64,000 nt of DNA, taken from Melanopsichium pennsylvanicum. Its lineage: Eukaryota > Basidiomycota > Ustilaginomycetes > Ustilaginales. Position 1 is the first letter of the stretch, and the number at the start of each line of letters is the position of its first letter. A program made the position numbers and the translations under genes. The notes under the pieces were generated by a model. That model was not told the DNA's origin, ran no database searches, and was given only the letters and a program-made list of their open reading frames with translations. Shown piece after piece: positions 1 to 10,487 of this stretch. Where the stretch lies: NCBI GenBank assembly GCA_900208305.1, contig OAPG01000002.1, forward strand, positions 1,178,001 to 1,242,000, read 5' to 3'.

Positions 1-3000
1 CTTTCGCGTAGCGGGTTCCTCTTCCACAACCTCGGCCAACACGTTGTCTGCGTCAAAGTCTTGCTGGTAAACAGCGGGCAGCTCGGTCTCCTGCATGAGT
101 CGCTCGGGTAGCTTGCCCTTGTAACCCAATGACTTCCAGAAATCGGCATCGGCCTGGTTGCGCTCCTTGTCGATCTGCTGGAAGATGGGCACCTCGTGCT
201 CACCACGTGCAAGCAGCTGGTTGAGCTCGTCGTCATTGAACTCTCCGTCGTCTTCATCCTCGTCGTCGTTGTCGGCTTCCAACATGGCTCGAAGCAGCAG
301 TTCTCGCTCATCGGCTGTAGCTTGATTGTCGAACTTACCAGCCTGAATGACCTTGCCTTCGATTTCGAGCTTGTCCTGAGCTCGTGCCAAGATGGTTTCT
401 TCGACCGACTTCTCGGTGACAAGACGAAGGATACGCACCTCCATCTTTTGACCAATACGATGCGCACGATCCTGAGCCTGCAGATCCTGGTGGGGATTCC
501 AATCCGAGTCGTAGATGATAACGGTGTCGGCGGACTGCAAGTTGAGACCAAGACCACCAGCACGGGTAGATAGGATGAAGATAAAGTAATCGGACCCGGG
601 CGTGTTGAAGAGCTTCAGCAGCTGCGATCGGTCGTCGGGCTTGGTCGAGCCGTCGAGACGCAGGTACTTGAAGCCTCGGTATCGCAAGAAATCCTCCATG
701 ATGTCCATGATAGCTGTCATCTGGAAGAAGATCAGCACACGATGCTTGGTAGCAAACAGTTTGGGCAGCAAGCGGTCGAGCAATTCGAACTTTCCAGCTG
801 ACCTGTACAAGTCCGGACCGTTCTCCTTTGTAGGATTGATGGCCAACTCGACCTGCTCGAAGACATAGGGGTGATTGCAAATCTTTCGCAACTGCATGAT
901 AGCATTCTGCAGGCCTCGGATACCCTGTGGCTTGGCTTTCTTGCCAGCCTGGGTGTTGTCTTCGCCAGACAAGATCATCTTGTGCTTCTTCATCTGCTGG
1001 TACAACTTGAGCTGAAGTGCGCTCATCTTGCATTTGATGACCTTCTCCACCTTGTCCGGCAGCTCGGACGCTACGTCCTTCTTGAGACGACGCAGCAAGA
1101 AAGGTCGCAACACCTTGTGAAGACGCTTGATAATCAGCAGCGCTTCTTCTTCGTTGAGCATCATACCACCTTCGTTTCCAGTGTTGGTGAAAGGTGTGTT
1201 GAACCACTCGTCGAAACTCTTGACCGAGTTGAAGATCCTTGGCAAGACGAAGTTGAGCAGAGCCCACAGCTCTGGCAAGTTGTTTTGCAACGGCGTACCG
1301 GTGAGGAGGAGACGGTAGCGACTCGTGTAGAATTGTGTGAGGGTGATCGTCAACTTCGATTGCGTATTCTTCATACGATGACCCTCGTCGATGATCATGT
1401 GGACCCACTTGATCTTGCCAAGCAAGTGCTTGTCCTTGATGATGTACTCGTACGTGGTGAGCAGGACCTGGAAGTTCATAGAACGCAAGCGCCCGGTCAG
1501 CTGCTTTCGAACGTTGGGCGTGCCCTTGTAGACGAGCGTCGAGACTGTTGGCGCCCACTTGTTAAACTCGTTGACCCAGTTGGTAAGCGTAGACAGAGGC
1601 ACAATGACCAGGAAGGGACCGTTTTGCTTCTTGAACTCCATGAGGTACGTGATGAGCGAAATGGTCTGGATGGTCTTGCCGAGACCCATCTCATCAGCCA
1701 AGATACCGTTTAACCTGTTGTTGTAGAGCGAGATCATCCATTGGAGACCCTTTATCTGGTATTCCTTCAGTGTACCTCCCGACAGAATAGCGGGCTGCTG
1801 CGCGATGCGCTCCGTGATGCGGTGAGCCACCGAGTAGTAGTCGACCTTGCCGCGGTCTTCACTTGGGTCGTCCTGGCGGGTGGCTCCGAACATGGTCTCG
1901 TCGACAGCGACTCCGACCTCCTGATTCGAGGTGTCTTCGACAATACGCTCGGCTGCGATGGCCTCGGCGTGGACATCGTCGTTCTGCTGAGCCTGGACGG
2001 CCTGCGCCAAGCTGTCGAGATACGCATCGGTCTGTCGGAGAAGATGGGTGATACGAGTGTCTTTTGCAGTGTCGATAAGCTTGAGATAAGCCTCTTCGTC
2101 GTCGGCCTTGAGCGCATTGAGACGTTCCTTTGCAATCCTTTCGACACGTTTCTGCTCTTCTCGTTCGGAATCAGCATGGAACTTGAGCATGGCACGGCCA
2201 AACCTGCGAGCTTGTTCGTTTGCTTTGGTGTGTGCGGCGACGAGATCGCGGCCATGGTTGCAGATGGTGCTGAGGTAGTCGATGTGTTTCTGTCGAGCAC
2301 GCTTCTCTCGCTCCACACGCTGCTTGCGCTCGAGCTGTTCAGTCATGCGGGCGTCGCGAAGGGTCTGCTTCTTGACACGTCGGAAAGCAACACGGTCGAG
2401 ACCGAGCGTAGTGGCGAGATTCATACTTTGAACGACCTGCTCGCGCAGCTGCTTCTGCTTCTCGAGAAGGTGTAGCGACTTGAGCTCGATGAGGGCCTTC
2501 AGTTTGGCATTGTGGCCGCCTTGCCCGCCTTGGAGCTGTGATGTGAAGTCGTGAGCATTCTCCTTGCCCTTAAGAGTGGCCATAGTAGGGTTCTGCGACA
2601 TATCGGCGGGGAACGACTCCAGCTCCCGGATGCGCTGACGGATGCGGGCTTGTACGAAGCGGTCGCGTTCTTCCAACAGGAGCCTGGGCTCGAGACCAGC
2701 TGGCATGAGGCTTGGTATCAACAGACGCTGTTGCTTGGTGGCTGTGTAATCGTCGTCCTCGAGCAGAGGCTTGGAGATGTACGAGAATGGGTGGACGTAG
2801 GCGTTGTACGGGTAAACCGAGCTGCTTGGATCGTCCTTTGGACTTGGTGGCCTGGCGGTCTCGGCGACTTTGTCGTTGGAGTTCGTCGACGAAACGGCGG
2901 GATCTTTGGATATGCTGGCCTTGGCAGACTCGTCCGATGGAGCCTTGTCGGAAGATGCCACCGCAGCAGCGGCGATTTGTGATGCAGATGAGAGAGGTTC

Positions 3001-3606
3001 GGCCTTGGCTTCCGATTCGCGATCTGCAGCAAGGATGGCCTCCTGCAAGTGTGATGGCAGCGGCTGATTGCGCGAGATGAGCTTGAAAGCGTTGATCTGG
3101 GTCTTGAGCGTGTTGAGTTGGTCGGGCGTCAAGTTGGCAGGACTCAAGGAGCGCGAGAAGTCTTCCTCGGTCTTGACAACAACGCCGTTGGTGGAGGAAG
3201 CGCCATTGGACGCATCGGCGATGGGCTTCGAGGCGGCAGCCGCCTGCGACGGCGATGGTGCCGAGGGTGATGGTGCCGAGGGTGATGGTGCTGCTGCTGC
3301 TGCTGCTGTGGGAGAACGGGCAGCGGTATGTTGTTGCGCTGCACGAGCCTGCATGGCGACCGCCTGTTGTTGACGCATGGCTTGGTACTGCTGGAACATC
3401 TTGAGCGTGTTGACGAGGTTGGCGTACTCTTGACTGGTAGACTCGTTGACGCCGCTAGCCTTGAGCTGTTGCATGCGGGCGATCATCCCGTGAAGCCTTT
3501 CCTTGGTCATGCCAGTCAACATCTGTTGCACCTGAGCGCTGAGCGCGGATTGTTGCTGGCCATTTGCTGGCGAGCCATTGCTGGCTCCGTTGGCGATGGC
3601 CGACAT
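1..3606 (-). CDS. SNF2/STH1-type chromatin-remodelling ATPase, N-terminal part (partial)
   Basis: Open frame of 1,202 codons from the ATG at 3606 to the window edge; the C terminus (normally including a bromodomain) lies outside. In order I see a QLQ domain near residues 155-190 (LTPDQLNTLKTQINAFKLIS), a charged HSA-like helix near 370-480 that in the family binds actin-related proteins, and a Snf2 ATPase from about 600. The ATPase has the Walker A motif GILADEMGLGKT near 635, the DEGH box near 735, and helicase motif V/VI (DSDWNPHQD, AHRIGQ) near 1030-1055. An acidic SnAC-like stretch follows. The family slides or ejects nucleosomes as the motor of SWI/SNF or RSC complexes in the nucleus. 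The N terminus is low complexity, with three tandem APSPS units and an Ala run (3250-3310). The QLQ domain fits Snf2; I cannot separate Snf2 from Sth1 without the C terminus. Confidence 0.93.
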   Translation of the reverse strand, partial: MSAIANGASNGSPANGQQQSALSAQVQQMLTGMTKERLHGMIARMQQLKASGVNESTSQEYANLVNTLKMFQQYQAMRQQQAVAMQARAAQQHTAARSPTAAAAAAPSPSAPSPSAPSPSQAAAASKPIADASNGASSTNGVVVKTEEDFSRSLSPANLTPDQLNTLKTQINAFKLISRNQPLPSHLQEAILAADRESEAKAEPLSSASQIAAAAVASSDKAPSDESAKASISKDPAVSSTNSNDKVAETARPPSPKDDPSSSVYPYNAYVHPFSYISKPLLEDDDYTATKQQRLLIPSLMPAGLEPRLLLEERDRFVQARIRQRIRELESFPADMSQNPTMATLKGKENAHDFTSQLQGGQGGHNAKLKALIELKSLHLLEKQKQLREQVVQSMNLATTLGLDRVAFRRVKKQTLRDARMTEQLERKQRVEREKRARQKHIDYLSTICNHGRDLVAAHTKANEQARRFGRAMLKFHADSEREEQKRVERIAKERLNALKADDEEAYLKLIDTAKDTRITHLLRQTDAYLDSLAQAVQAQQNDDVHAEAIAAERIVEDTSNQEVGVAVDETMFGATRQDDPSEDRGKVDYYSVAHRITERIAQQPAILSGGTLKEYQIKGLQWMISLYNNRLNGILADEMGLGKTIQTISLITYLMEFKKQNGPFLVIVPLSTLTNWVNEFNKWAPTVSTLVYKGTPNVRKQLTGRLRSMNFQVLLTTYEYIIKDKHLLGKIKWVHMIIDEGHRMKNTQSKLTITLTQFYTSRYRLLLTGTPLQNNLPELWALLNFVLPRIFNSVKSFDEWFNTPFTNTGNEGGMMLNEEEALLIIKRLHKVLRPFLLRRLKKDVASELPDKVEKVIKCKMSALQLKLYQQMKKHKMILSGEDNTQAGKKAKPQGIRGLQNAIMQLRKICNHPYVFEQVELAINPTKENGPDLYRSAGKFELLDRLLPKLFATKHRVLIFFQMTAIMDIMEDFLRYRGFKYLRLDGSTKPDDRSQLLKLFNTPGSDYFIFILSTRAGGLGLNLQSADTVIIYDSDWNPHQDLQAQDRAHRIGQKMEVRILRLVTEKSVEETILARAQDKLEIEGKVIQAGKFDNQATADERELLLRAMLEADNDDEDEDDGEFNDDELNQLLARGEHEVPIFQQIDKERNQADADFWKSLGYKGKLPERLMQETELPAVYQQDFDADNVLAEVVEEEPATRK

Positions 3607-4799
3607 GATGACGAGATGACGATACGGATGATCAAGCTTTGCGATCGTCTGATTGAGGTGTGCGTGGCGGGACGCTGGATGACGCGGGCTAGATACTTTG
3701 ACCAGTTATGCAAGGAAGACCAAAGTAGAGAGTAAACGCAGGTCAGGGTGGTGACGCAGCGAAGGAAGGGTCGAAGACGCCGTCGATGGTGCCGCGTGAA
3801 GAAATAGTTGGACGATGGATGGAGAGAAATGAGCGTTGGGATGATATCGATCGGGTCGCGTCAGCCGGAATCCAATGTGGATGTCGATCGTTGCTGGCGA
3901 ACGAAACACACACGCGACGAAAGTGCACGCGCGGATGGACGGTGACGAGGCACTAAAGTGAAGACGCAAGGATGGCGTCAATTGTTGGTGGGGGCTCCTG
4001 CGAATAAACGCGATGGAAGATTGTGATGGCGACGGCGAGGTACAGGGACGACCAACAGTCGAGAAGAATATTGGAATGCGAGACGTCTGGTTGTTTTGTC
4101 GCTAGCGTTGAAAGGGAGGCGGCAGGGTGTTGTATGCGGTCAATGAGTTAGTTGAGTTGCGAAAAGGGAAGGTTGCGGGTCGCGGATATTCGATAGGGAT
4201 TTTCCAACACCAAACACGATAGGGTCAAAGGGAAGCAGACGCTGAGTCTTAAGGCTGGGAAGTTCTCTCACCTTTTTGAAAGAGCAATATCGAGTCGGTC
4301 GTCGCCTTTGGGCTGCAAAGCAGAGATTTGGGAAGGGCTTGGTGGGAAAAAAATAAGGAGGATGAGGCGATTCCTGTCTGTTCTGGCTTCACTCAGCACA
4401 CCGTTTCGCCAACTCCTCTGTTCATCTGCCCAAGCTGCCTCTCCAGGCAAATTTACGCAGTCTGATATTGCGGGCTCAGATTACACCTCTTCATTCAGAT
4501 CGTAACTGCTCTTGTGCCTCCCTGGTCTCGAATTGGTGTCGGCGCGTCGACCTGGGAAAACGAAATTGCCATCTCGGAAATTCAAAAGCAGATCGGATCC
4601 ATTCTCGTGCGGTACTTGGTTGGTCTACAAACACAGATCAGTTGGCGTGAGAGCACTTGAGGAAGAAAGTGAGAAGAAGAAAAAAAGGCTTCTCTACCGC
4701 TCAGATTTTTTTAGGCGAAAGCACAAAAGAAAAGCTTCCGTTGACCTTTCTTCAACATCAACCGTCACCCTCACCGACTGTCCCCTCAGCATTGGCAAG
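3607..4799. other. Divergent intergenic region between the SNF2-type gene and RPC19
   Basis: About 1.2 kb between two divergent starts, so it should carry both promoters. Only short frames without recognisable domains are present. The last 130 bases before the RPC19 start are rich in A/G and then in C/T. I see no clear TATA box, RNA gene or repeat. Confidence 0.6.
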
Positions 4800-5867
4800 A
4801 TGTCGAACCCAAACCTCGCAGAGGTCATGGGAGACGGCCCTGCCTCGTTAGCCGACAAGCTCACCCTTCTTCCAGGCTATGAGCCCGACTTCTCGGCCGT
4901 CACCTTCTGTCTCAAGGAGGAGGATCACACTCTTGGCAACTCGCTTCGATACATCATCATGAAAGAGTAAGTTGACAACCTGCACTGCATGCACGGCTCG
5001 TTCAGTCACTTCGTCCTGTACAGGATCACAGAGATGATATTTATATACTATTGTGCTTTACACGAATTGGCCGAGTCGCATCGGTACATAGTAGTGGTGG
5101 GGGGATATACAATAATGGAATTCTTCGTTGCTGAGGCATCCTTTTTCGCAAGACAGCAGACCCGAGCCGCGCTCTTCGCAGATTCTTCGTCTCAGGTCGA
5201 TTTGTGTACTGATCCGCTCTTTTGTTTCAACGTCTTTGCTACGCCATCAGCCCCCGAGTCGAGTTCTGCGGTTACAGCAACCCCCATCCTTCCGAGAACA
5301 AGATCCACCTCCGCATCCAGATGTTTGGTAAGTAAATTATGCGGATTTTGAAGACAGGTCGATCAATTGCAAAACGACTCCATAAACTCGCCCCGGCGTT
5401 GATGAGAAAAAGGGATCGTACGTGCCCATCGGCCTGCCAGGTTGCGTGGAGCTTGACGAAGATTTTTTTTAGATTCTTGTACAATCGTTCCTACTGAGCC
5501 ACATCAAGATGCAAGCCACAGAGTCTTTTGCAATGGTTGCTGTCGTTTACGATCTACGTTCTTCCAGAGCGCAGCATTCTGACCATTCTTGACCCTTGTT
5601 TGTATGATTATAACAGACAACGCTTCAGCAATCGACGCACTCCGTGACGCCATCGAGAACCTGGACCAGCTCTTTGCTGCCATTGGTGAAGCGTACGACC
5701 GCAGTCTCAGCGCAGGCAACTTTGAGACCCATACGGAGCCTAAGCTGGACCACGAGCGTCTGACACAGATGGCTGAGGAAGGCAAGAAGCGACGAGCCGA
5801 GGAGCAGGCGTTGCAAGCGGAAACTCGCAAGCAGGCGGCACAGGCTGCTGCTGGTCGCCCCATGTGA
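4800..5867 (+). CDS. RPC19: RNA polymerases I and III subunit RPAC2 (Rpc19), three exons
   Basis: Spliced gene: 4800-4966, 5251-5327, 5617-5867, giving 164 residues. Both introns start GTAAGT and end AG (CATCAG and AACAG). Exon 1 reads into [16 protein letters not shown] and joins in phase to [17 protein letters not shown] in exon 2, the signature of the alpha-like small subunit of RNA polymerases I and III. Exon 3 starts [16 protein letters not shown] and ends in a charged, Ala-rich tail. The protein pairs with Rpc40 to form the assembly platform of both polymerases, like the bacterial alpha dimer. The length is near that usual for the family (about 140-165 residues). The introns (284 and 289 bases) are long for the short coding sequence. 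The ATG at 4800 is chosen because the family N terminus begins shortly before the conserved core; an upstream in-frame extension from 4512 looks non-coding. Confidence 0.93.
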
Positions 5868-6103
5868 AGCATCCCTGCCGGATCCTAACATCTTCCCTCG
5901 ATCTCTTTCTCTGTGTGCTTTGTCGCACTTGTTCATTGGCTTACTTTTCCCGACTGATATACCTGTATTTGTACCTATACCGCAAGCATACGCACAATTG
6001 GTGTGTGACCATGATTGGTCAATGTACTATTACTGTTACAAATTTTCGACAACAACATCGTGTCCGTGGATATCATTCTTGTTTTGCCCTTTTTTGAGCT
6101 TGA

Positions 6104-6736
6104 TTAGATGCCCGTTTCGAACTCAATTCCGCGCATTGCTTCTCCCACCTTGGGCTGAGCTCTTGCCTTGAACTCTCCTTCGGACGCTTCGCCAGCCTCG
6201 CCGTACGTCTCTGCATCGCCTTGTTGCATGTGAGAGATACCCTGCTCGTTGGTGATGACTTGATCGGTGTCCAATCCGTCGACGCCGACCGAAGCTTGCA
6301 AATTTTGCTGACGGAGCTGTTCGTCCTGTTGGGCTTGTTCCGCCGTCTTCATCTCCTGATGCGTGTTAATAGGTATGAGAGCAACGATGTATGGGAGCAA
6401 GCAGGTACAGTGTTAACAGGAAGTGTTGTTCTCGCTCAGCCGATGATAGCAAGGCATCGACAGAGATGCATTACTCACCTCCAATGACATGTTCACCAGA
6501 TGTGCTGGAGCAAGGGTGCCACTAGCAATATCTGCTGCGAGCTGGGGATTGTCCTTTTTGAGTGTGAGACCAATGTTCCTAATCTTGCCCCGGTAGTCGT
6601 TAGAGGTCGAATGATCGAACTTTTGGAAGATGGCTTCCTCGAGCTGTGCAGCTACGGAGGTAGCGTCTTGGCCGCCTGTCGCCGCTGAGATCGACTCGGC
6701 GAGGAAGGTTGCGCTTTTTGAGCGAATCTCTGACAT
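6104..6736 (-). CDS. Stand-alone TFIIS central-domain protein, two exons
   Basis: Exon 1 is 6736-6479; a GTGAGT donor and a CATCAG acceptor remove about 123 bases; exon 2 runs from about 6355 to the stop at 6104, giving 169 residues. Residues about 5-95 match the central (M) domain of elongation factor TFIIS: an EEAIFQKF helix, NDYRGKIRNIGLTLKKDNPQ, then LAPAHLVNMSLEEMKTAE. That domain binds RNA polymerase II. The N-terminal LW (TFIIS N) domain and the C-terminal zinc ribbon that stimulates transcript cleavage are both absent; the protein ends in a Gln/Glu-rich acidic tail ending FETGI. I see no zinc-ribbon cysteines nearby. It could be a regulator or competitor of TFIIS, or a part of a larger gene missed at the 5' end. 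The exon 2 boundary may be off by one base. Confidence 0.75.
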
Positions 6737-7915
6737 AGTTCTCTGTATTGGGCGATGAAGGTAGTGGTGGAATGTGAGCAGGTGAGAGTGTGGCTGAGCT
6801 AAGGGGAATCAAGGATGGTCATGGCGAATATTGGGCTGAGGCCATCGTGCATGGTTGTGGAGGTCTGGCGAATTAGTCTACATGTTAGGTCCGTTTTTTG
6901 TGACATGTAAGGGTGTTTTGCACCTCTTTTTAGGCCACTGTTTCTACAAATGATTTTTTGTTAGTCTTTGTTCTGCAAGTCGAAACTTTGCCAACTCCGT
7001 TCTATGCCAGCAACGCCCACTCCGCTTGAACAGCTTCTCAACCAAAGCATGTGATGCATGTTTCACAAGATACCCTTCAAGTGACCGTATTGCAGACCTT
7101 GTTTGGCTCTCTTGAATCTTTCTATACGGGAAAGAGAAAGGTGCTGCACAGTACATAGTCAGCAAACTGAATTGGATCTGATGAGTTCTTTTCTGATGTT
7201 ATTTTCCGCTTGCGAGCCAGAAGAGTAACGAAAAGACTGTCAAGTGTTGATGCTGCTCAGCCTCTTTGCTCGTGATCTCTGTCCCGACTTTTGTCTGCTT
7301 AGCGTCTTGATTCTTGTGGATTCAGCGCGTGTCTGTCCTCTTCAGCAGGCAGAGCCACATGTTCGATACAATCTTGGCAGCTAACTTACTCGAAATCGGA
7401 TCAGAGAGTGAGATGACTGCCAGAATTCCGAGAAATTCGCTTCGAATTTAGCCTGCATCGTGCGTTCGTGCGTGTGATTCTGGCGAATTGACCGCTTGGA
7501 ACGGCGGAAGGCTCTCACAGGCTTTTCTTGACGTAGCCAGACACAGAGCTTTGACTTCCAAAATTGGCGGCGGGCACAGGTGCATGTGCTCGAACATTTG
7601 TCCTTCTCTCACTCATCGTCGCTACCTCGAACCACACAAAACGTCGTAGCATTCGCACTTCACCATTATCCTCACTCTACAGCATACACAACAAGATACA
7701 CGCAAGTTTTTTAGCACAACATACAACTTGTATCGTCATAGTCTATCACCCTTCACGAAAAGCGCAGTGGTTCAGACTCTCATTGGACCACGTTCCCCAT
7801 CATTGCAGCCTTCTCGGCAGGAGCTATTCAGGCCGAGATCAACTTGACAACTGCACAAGACAAGCAAATACAGCACGTCGTTCCCTTTCGTCGACTGAAT
7901 AAATTCAGAGCTACG
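6737..7915. other. Divergent intergenic region, 1.2 kb
   Basis: Separates the TFIIS-like gene from the DUF218-like gene and should hold both promoters. Short frames in all phases show no family resemblance. Base composition is more AT-rich than the flanking genes. I see no RNA gene and no long repeat. Confidence 0.55.
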
Positions 7916-9217
7916 ATGCTACCAAAACCTCCAGGCGGTCTTCTTTCGGGAGCGCGCAAATCAGGTATCTCCCTGGCCCTCAATGGCGGCTCGTCCCAAC
8001 CCGGCAGCGGCCTATCCCTCCACGAACGTCTCTCTGCCCGCTCGCGAGTGACAAATCTCGGCATTGTGCTTCTCCTCGGTCTTGCTGGCCTATCCGCCCT
8101 TCTCAACCTTCGCTTCATGCTTTTCTCCCACCACCAGCCCCCATCCATACCCCAAGGCTTTATTGAATTCCATGGCCAGACACCTTACTCGCTCTCCTCA
8201 TCAGTCCCGCCACCTCGCAACGGAGCTGACCACCTCAACCACCTTGTCGTCGTCACCGGTCATGCCATATGGGCTGGATGCGACGTGAAGGGAAAGGATA
8301 ACGACGAGAACTGGGTGCTGGAAGAGTACCAGCGCGGAGGCAGTGTAAACACGTTCTACAAGCACATCGAGAAGGGGCTGCAGCTCACCAACGAGGATCC
8401 GAACGCGCTCTTGGTATTCTCGGGTGGTCAGACACGACCAAACTCACTCCAGACCGAAGCCGAGTCGTACTACTCTCTCGCCATTGCTACCAACCTAGAG
8501 GTGCCCATGATTGCTGGAAGCCTCTCTAACACCACCACCACCACCACCACAACTACCACCGCCACCGCATCTTCGTCCGTGGGAGCACTGGCACACGCAA
8601 ACGCAGCCGTGGCTACCCGACACGGTTTGCAAGACGCGCGCATGACCACCGAGAACTTCGCGCTTGACAGTTTCGAGAACCTGCTCTTCTCCATTGCGCG
8701 CTTCCGCGAGTACACGGGCCACTATCCCTCCCGAATCACCGTGGTAGGGTACGGATTTAAGAAGGCACGATTCGAGGATCTTCATGCCAAAGCTGTTCGA
8801 TGGAATACTCGAGGGTTCCTTCGTAATGGAGAACGCACGTTCCAATATGTAGGCATTGACGACGAGTTGTCGGACAGCGAAGCAAGTGCGCAGTATAGAG
8901 GGGAAAAGCTCAAGGCTTTCAACCTGTTCGACAAGGACATGTACGGATGCCATGGAAGGTTGAGGCAGAAGAGGATCGAGAGGAATCCAACTAGGAGATT
9001 TCATCCGTACATGAGTTCGGCACCCGAGATTGCGGATTTGTTGAACTGGTGTCCAGCTCCAGACTCGGGTTTGCAAGGGTTGTATCCCGAGAATTTGCCG
9101 TGGGACGCGAGGGTGATTGGATCCGGTTGGGGTAGGGGTGCTTTGCAGGTCAAGGCTAATACTAAGGGTCATATCATCCCAGATACTAGGTGGTTGCAGA
9201 TCGGTCGCGAGCACTAA
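7916..9217 (+). CDS. DUF218/YdcF-like membrane-anchored protein
   Basis: 433 residues from the ATG at 7916; the frame is open further upstream to 7844 but only from a TTG codon. One membrane segment lies near residues 46-70 (NLGIVLLLGLAGLSALLNL), preceded by a basic, Gly/Ser-rich stretch, so the protein is probably a type II membrane protein. The body has the features of the DUF218 fold: HLVVVTGHAIWAGCD at its start, ALLVFSGGQTRPNS, ARMTTENFALDSFENLLFS, and RITVVGYGFKKARFEDLHA. Relatives in fungi are uncharacterised; bacterial DUF218 proteins include envelope-biogenesis factors. A run of ACC codons (8530-8560) encodes about ten threonines inside a variable loop. The enzymatic role is unknown. 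It is convergent with the universal stress protein gene downstream. Confidence 0.75.
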   Translation: MLPKPPGGLLSGARKSGISLALNGGSSQPGSGLSLHERLSARSRVTNLGIVLLLGLAGLSALLNLRFMLFSHHQPPSIPQGFIEFHGQTPYSLSSSVPPPRNGADHLNHLVVVTGHAIWAGCDVKGKDNDENWVLEEYQRGGSVNTFYKHIEKGLQLTNEDPNALLVFSGGQTRPNSLQTEAESYYSLAIATNLEVPMIAGSLSNTTTTTTTTTTATASSSVGALAHANAAVATRHGLQDARMTTENFALDSFENLLFSIARFREYTGHYPSRITVVGYGFKKARFEDLHAKAVRWNTRGFLRNGERTFQYVGIDDELSDSEASAQYRGEKLKAFNLFDKDMYGCHGRLRQKRIERNPTRRFHPYMSSAPEIADLLNWCPAPDSGLQGLYPENLPWDARVIGSGWGRGALQVKANTKGHIIPDTRWLQIGREH

Positions 9218-9696
9218 CTTACAGTGTGATCCCCATCCCACCCCCCCACCACTTTTTGCATATCGTAGGTTGGTACCATACAGTCCCGCACCGCAATCTA
9301 CTCTCTTCCCGCTTTTCAATCACAACGTTTATAATATTGCCTGTACTCAAACACACATCTGTCACACTTGACGACCTTTTTTTTCCATATCTTATGTCTA
9401 GCATTTAAAGTCTCTCTTTTTTCGCAAAAAAACTGCCTCCCTGTCTCGAAGGTCCGCGTTCTGTACACATCTTATCATACACGTCTGCTTTGGTGGCATG
9501 GTTTGACATCAGCATCTGGAAAAACGAGTGGGTAAAAAAAAGATGATGCGTTTGGGACTACTGAAAAAAAAAAAAAAAAAAAGGAAAAAAAAGGGAAGGG
9601 GGATATATTCTGGCATTTGGTGACATTAAGAGAGGAAGAGCGAAAACCTACACATTTTTTAATATATAATTTTTTTTTAAAATATTTAATTTTTTT
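9218..9696. other. Convergent 3' region with homopolymer tracts
   Basis: 480 bases between two gene ends. It contains a 19-base A run at about 9564-9582, more short A runs after it, and a very AT-rich stretch at 9655-9700 next to the stress-protein stop. It probably holds the 3' ends of both transcripts; no RNA gene is visible. Confidence 0.6.
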
Positions 9697-10413
9697 TTAC
9701 TTGATCACGAGCACTGGTGCTGTCGAATGGGAAACGAGATAGCTGGAAACGGTACCGGAAGTGGTGATTCCCTTTTTCCAGTTCCTCTCTCTTTTGCCAA
9801 CCAGGACAAGATCGACGTGGTGGTAGTTTGCCACTCTGAGCAACGAAGCGCGAGCATCTCCGTGAAGAACGTGGATGGTGACGTTAAACCCTTTCTCCTT
9901 GAGCTGTTTCTTGTAAGGATCTAGCTTTTCAATTGCTTGAGATCGAATTTGCTTTAGAAGTTCATTGTGTTTTTCGGTATCGATGGTCAATGGACCTGCG
10001 ACCCAAGGAGTGCTAACGACGTTTGCGGGAAGTACGGTGCAGAGGAAAACGTGGCTGTCGGTCTTGAGAAGTCTGTTGTCAAGCAGGTACTTGTATGCCT
10101 TGTCACCTGATTCAGTGCCATCGAGCGCAATTAGGATCTTGGCCTTTTCGGCATCGAGCGTGGAACCCTGCGCACCGACAATTTGTTGTTCCCTAGCGGC
10201 GGCGGGCACGTTGGACTTTTCCAGAGGGTTGGACGACTCGAGAATGGGCGTCTGAGCGATGGTGGCGTGGGCGCTGCCTCCAGGAGTAGTGGTTCCGTCC
10301 AGAGACTGCGGATTGTGGGATTGTTTGCCCAACTTGAGGCCGGGAAGGCTGAAGAGCGAGCGACGAGGGCTCGAGGGAACCGAAGAGGGAGGAGAGGCGG
10401 CGGGAGAAGTCAT
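9697..10413 (-). CDS. Universal stress protein (UspA family)
   Basis: 238 residues. The first 90 or so are low complexity (Ser/Pro-rich, SSPRRSLFSLPG), then a single Usp domain from about 90 to the end: AKILIALDGTESGDKAYKYL as strand 1 and helix 1, HVFLCTVLPANVV, ending VDLVLVGKRERNWKK and SGTVSSYLVSHSTAPVLVI. The family binds ATP or AMP through an N-terminal Asp and a G-x2-G-x9-G-S/T loop. Here the first Gly (VGKR) and the last (SGT) are present but the second position is Glu, so nucleotide binding may be weakened. Fungal members of this type are cytosolic proteins of largely unknown role in stress. A TATA-like sequence lies about 70 bases upstream of the start. Confidence 0.88.
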   Translation of the reverse strand: MTSPAASPPSSVPSSPRRSLFSLPGLKLGKQSHNPQSLDGTTTPGGSAHATIAQTPILESSNPLEKSNVPAAAREQQIVGAQGSTLDAEKAKILIALDGTESGDKAYKYLLDNRLLKTDSHVFLCTVLPANVVSTPWVAGPLTIDTEKHNELLKQIRSQAIEKLDPYKKQLKEKGFNVTIHVLHGDARASLLRVANYHHVDLVLVGKRERNWKKGITTSGTVSSYLVSHSTAPVLVIK

Positions 10414-10479
10414 GCTTGTCGATGTCAGTCAAAGGGAGGTTGGATAGGTGGCAATTGCAAATGACAAGTAGAGAGTGTG

Positions 10480-10487
10480 ATATATAA
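10480..10487 (-). promoter_or_regulatory. TATA-like element upstream of the universal stress protein gene
   Basis: On the minus strand the sequence reads TTATATAT about 67-74 bases before the ATG at 10413, a plausible core promoter position for a fungal gene with a short leader. Assigned from sequence and position alone. Confidence 0.45.

Noticed and set aside
335..1558. 407-codon minus-strand frame within the SNF2-type gene
   Set aside because: It is in another phase of the same strand as the remodeller, whose helicase motifs lie in the frame starting at 3606.
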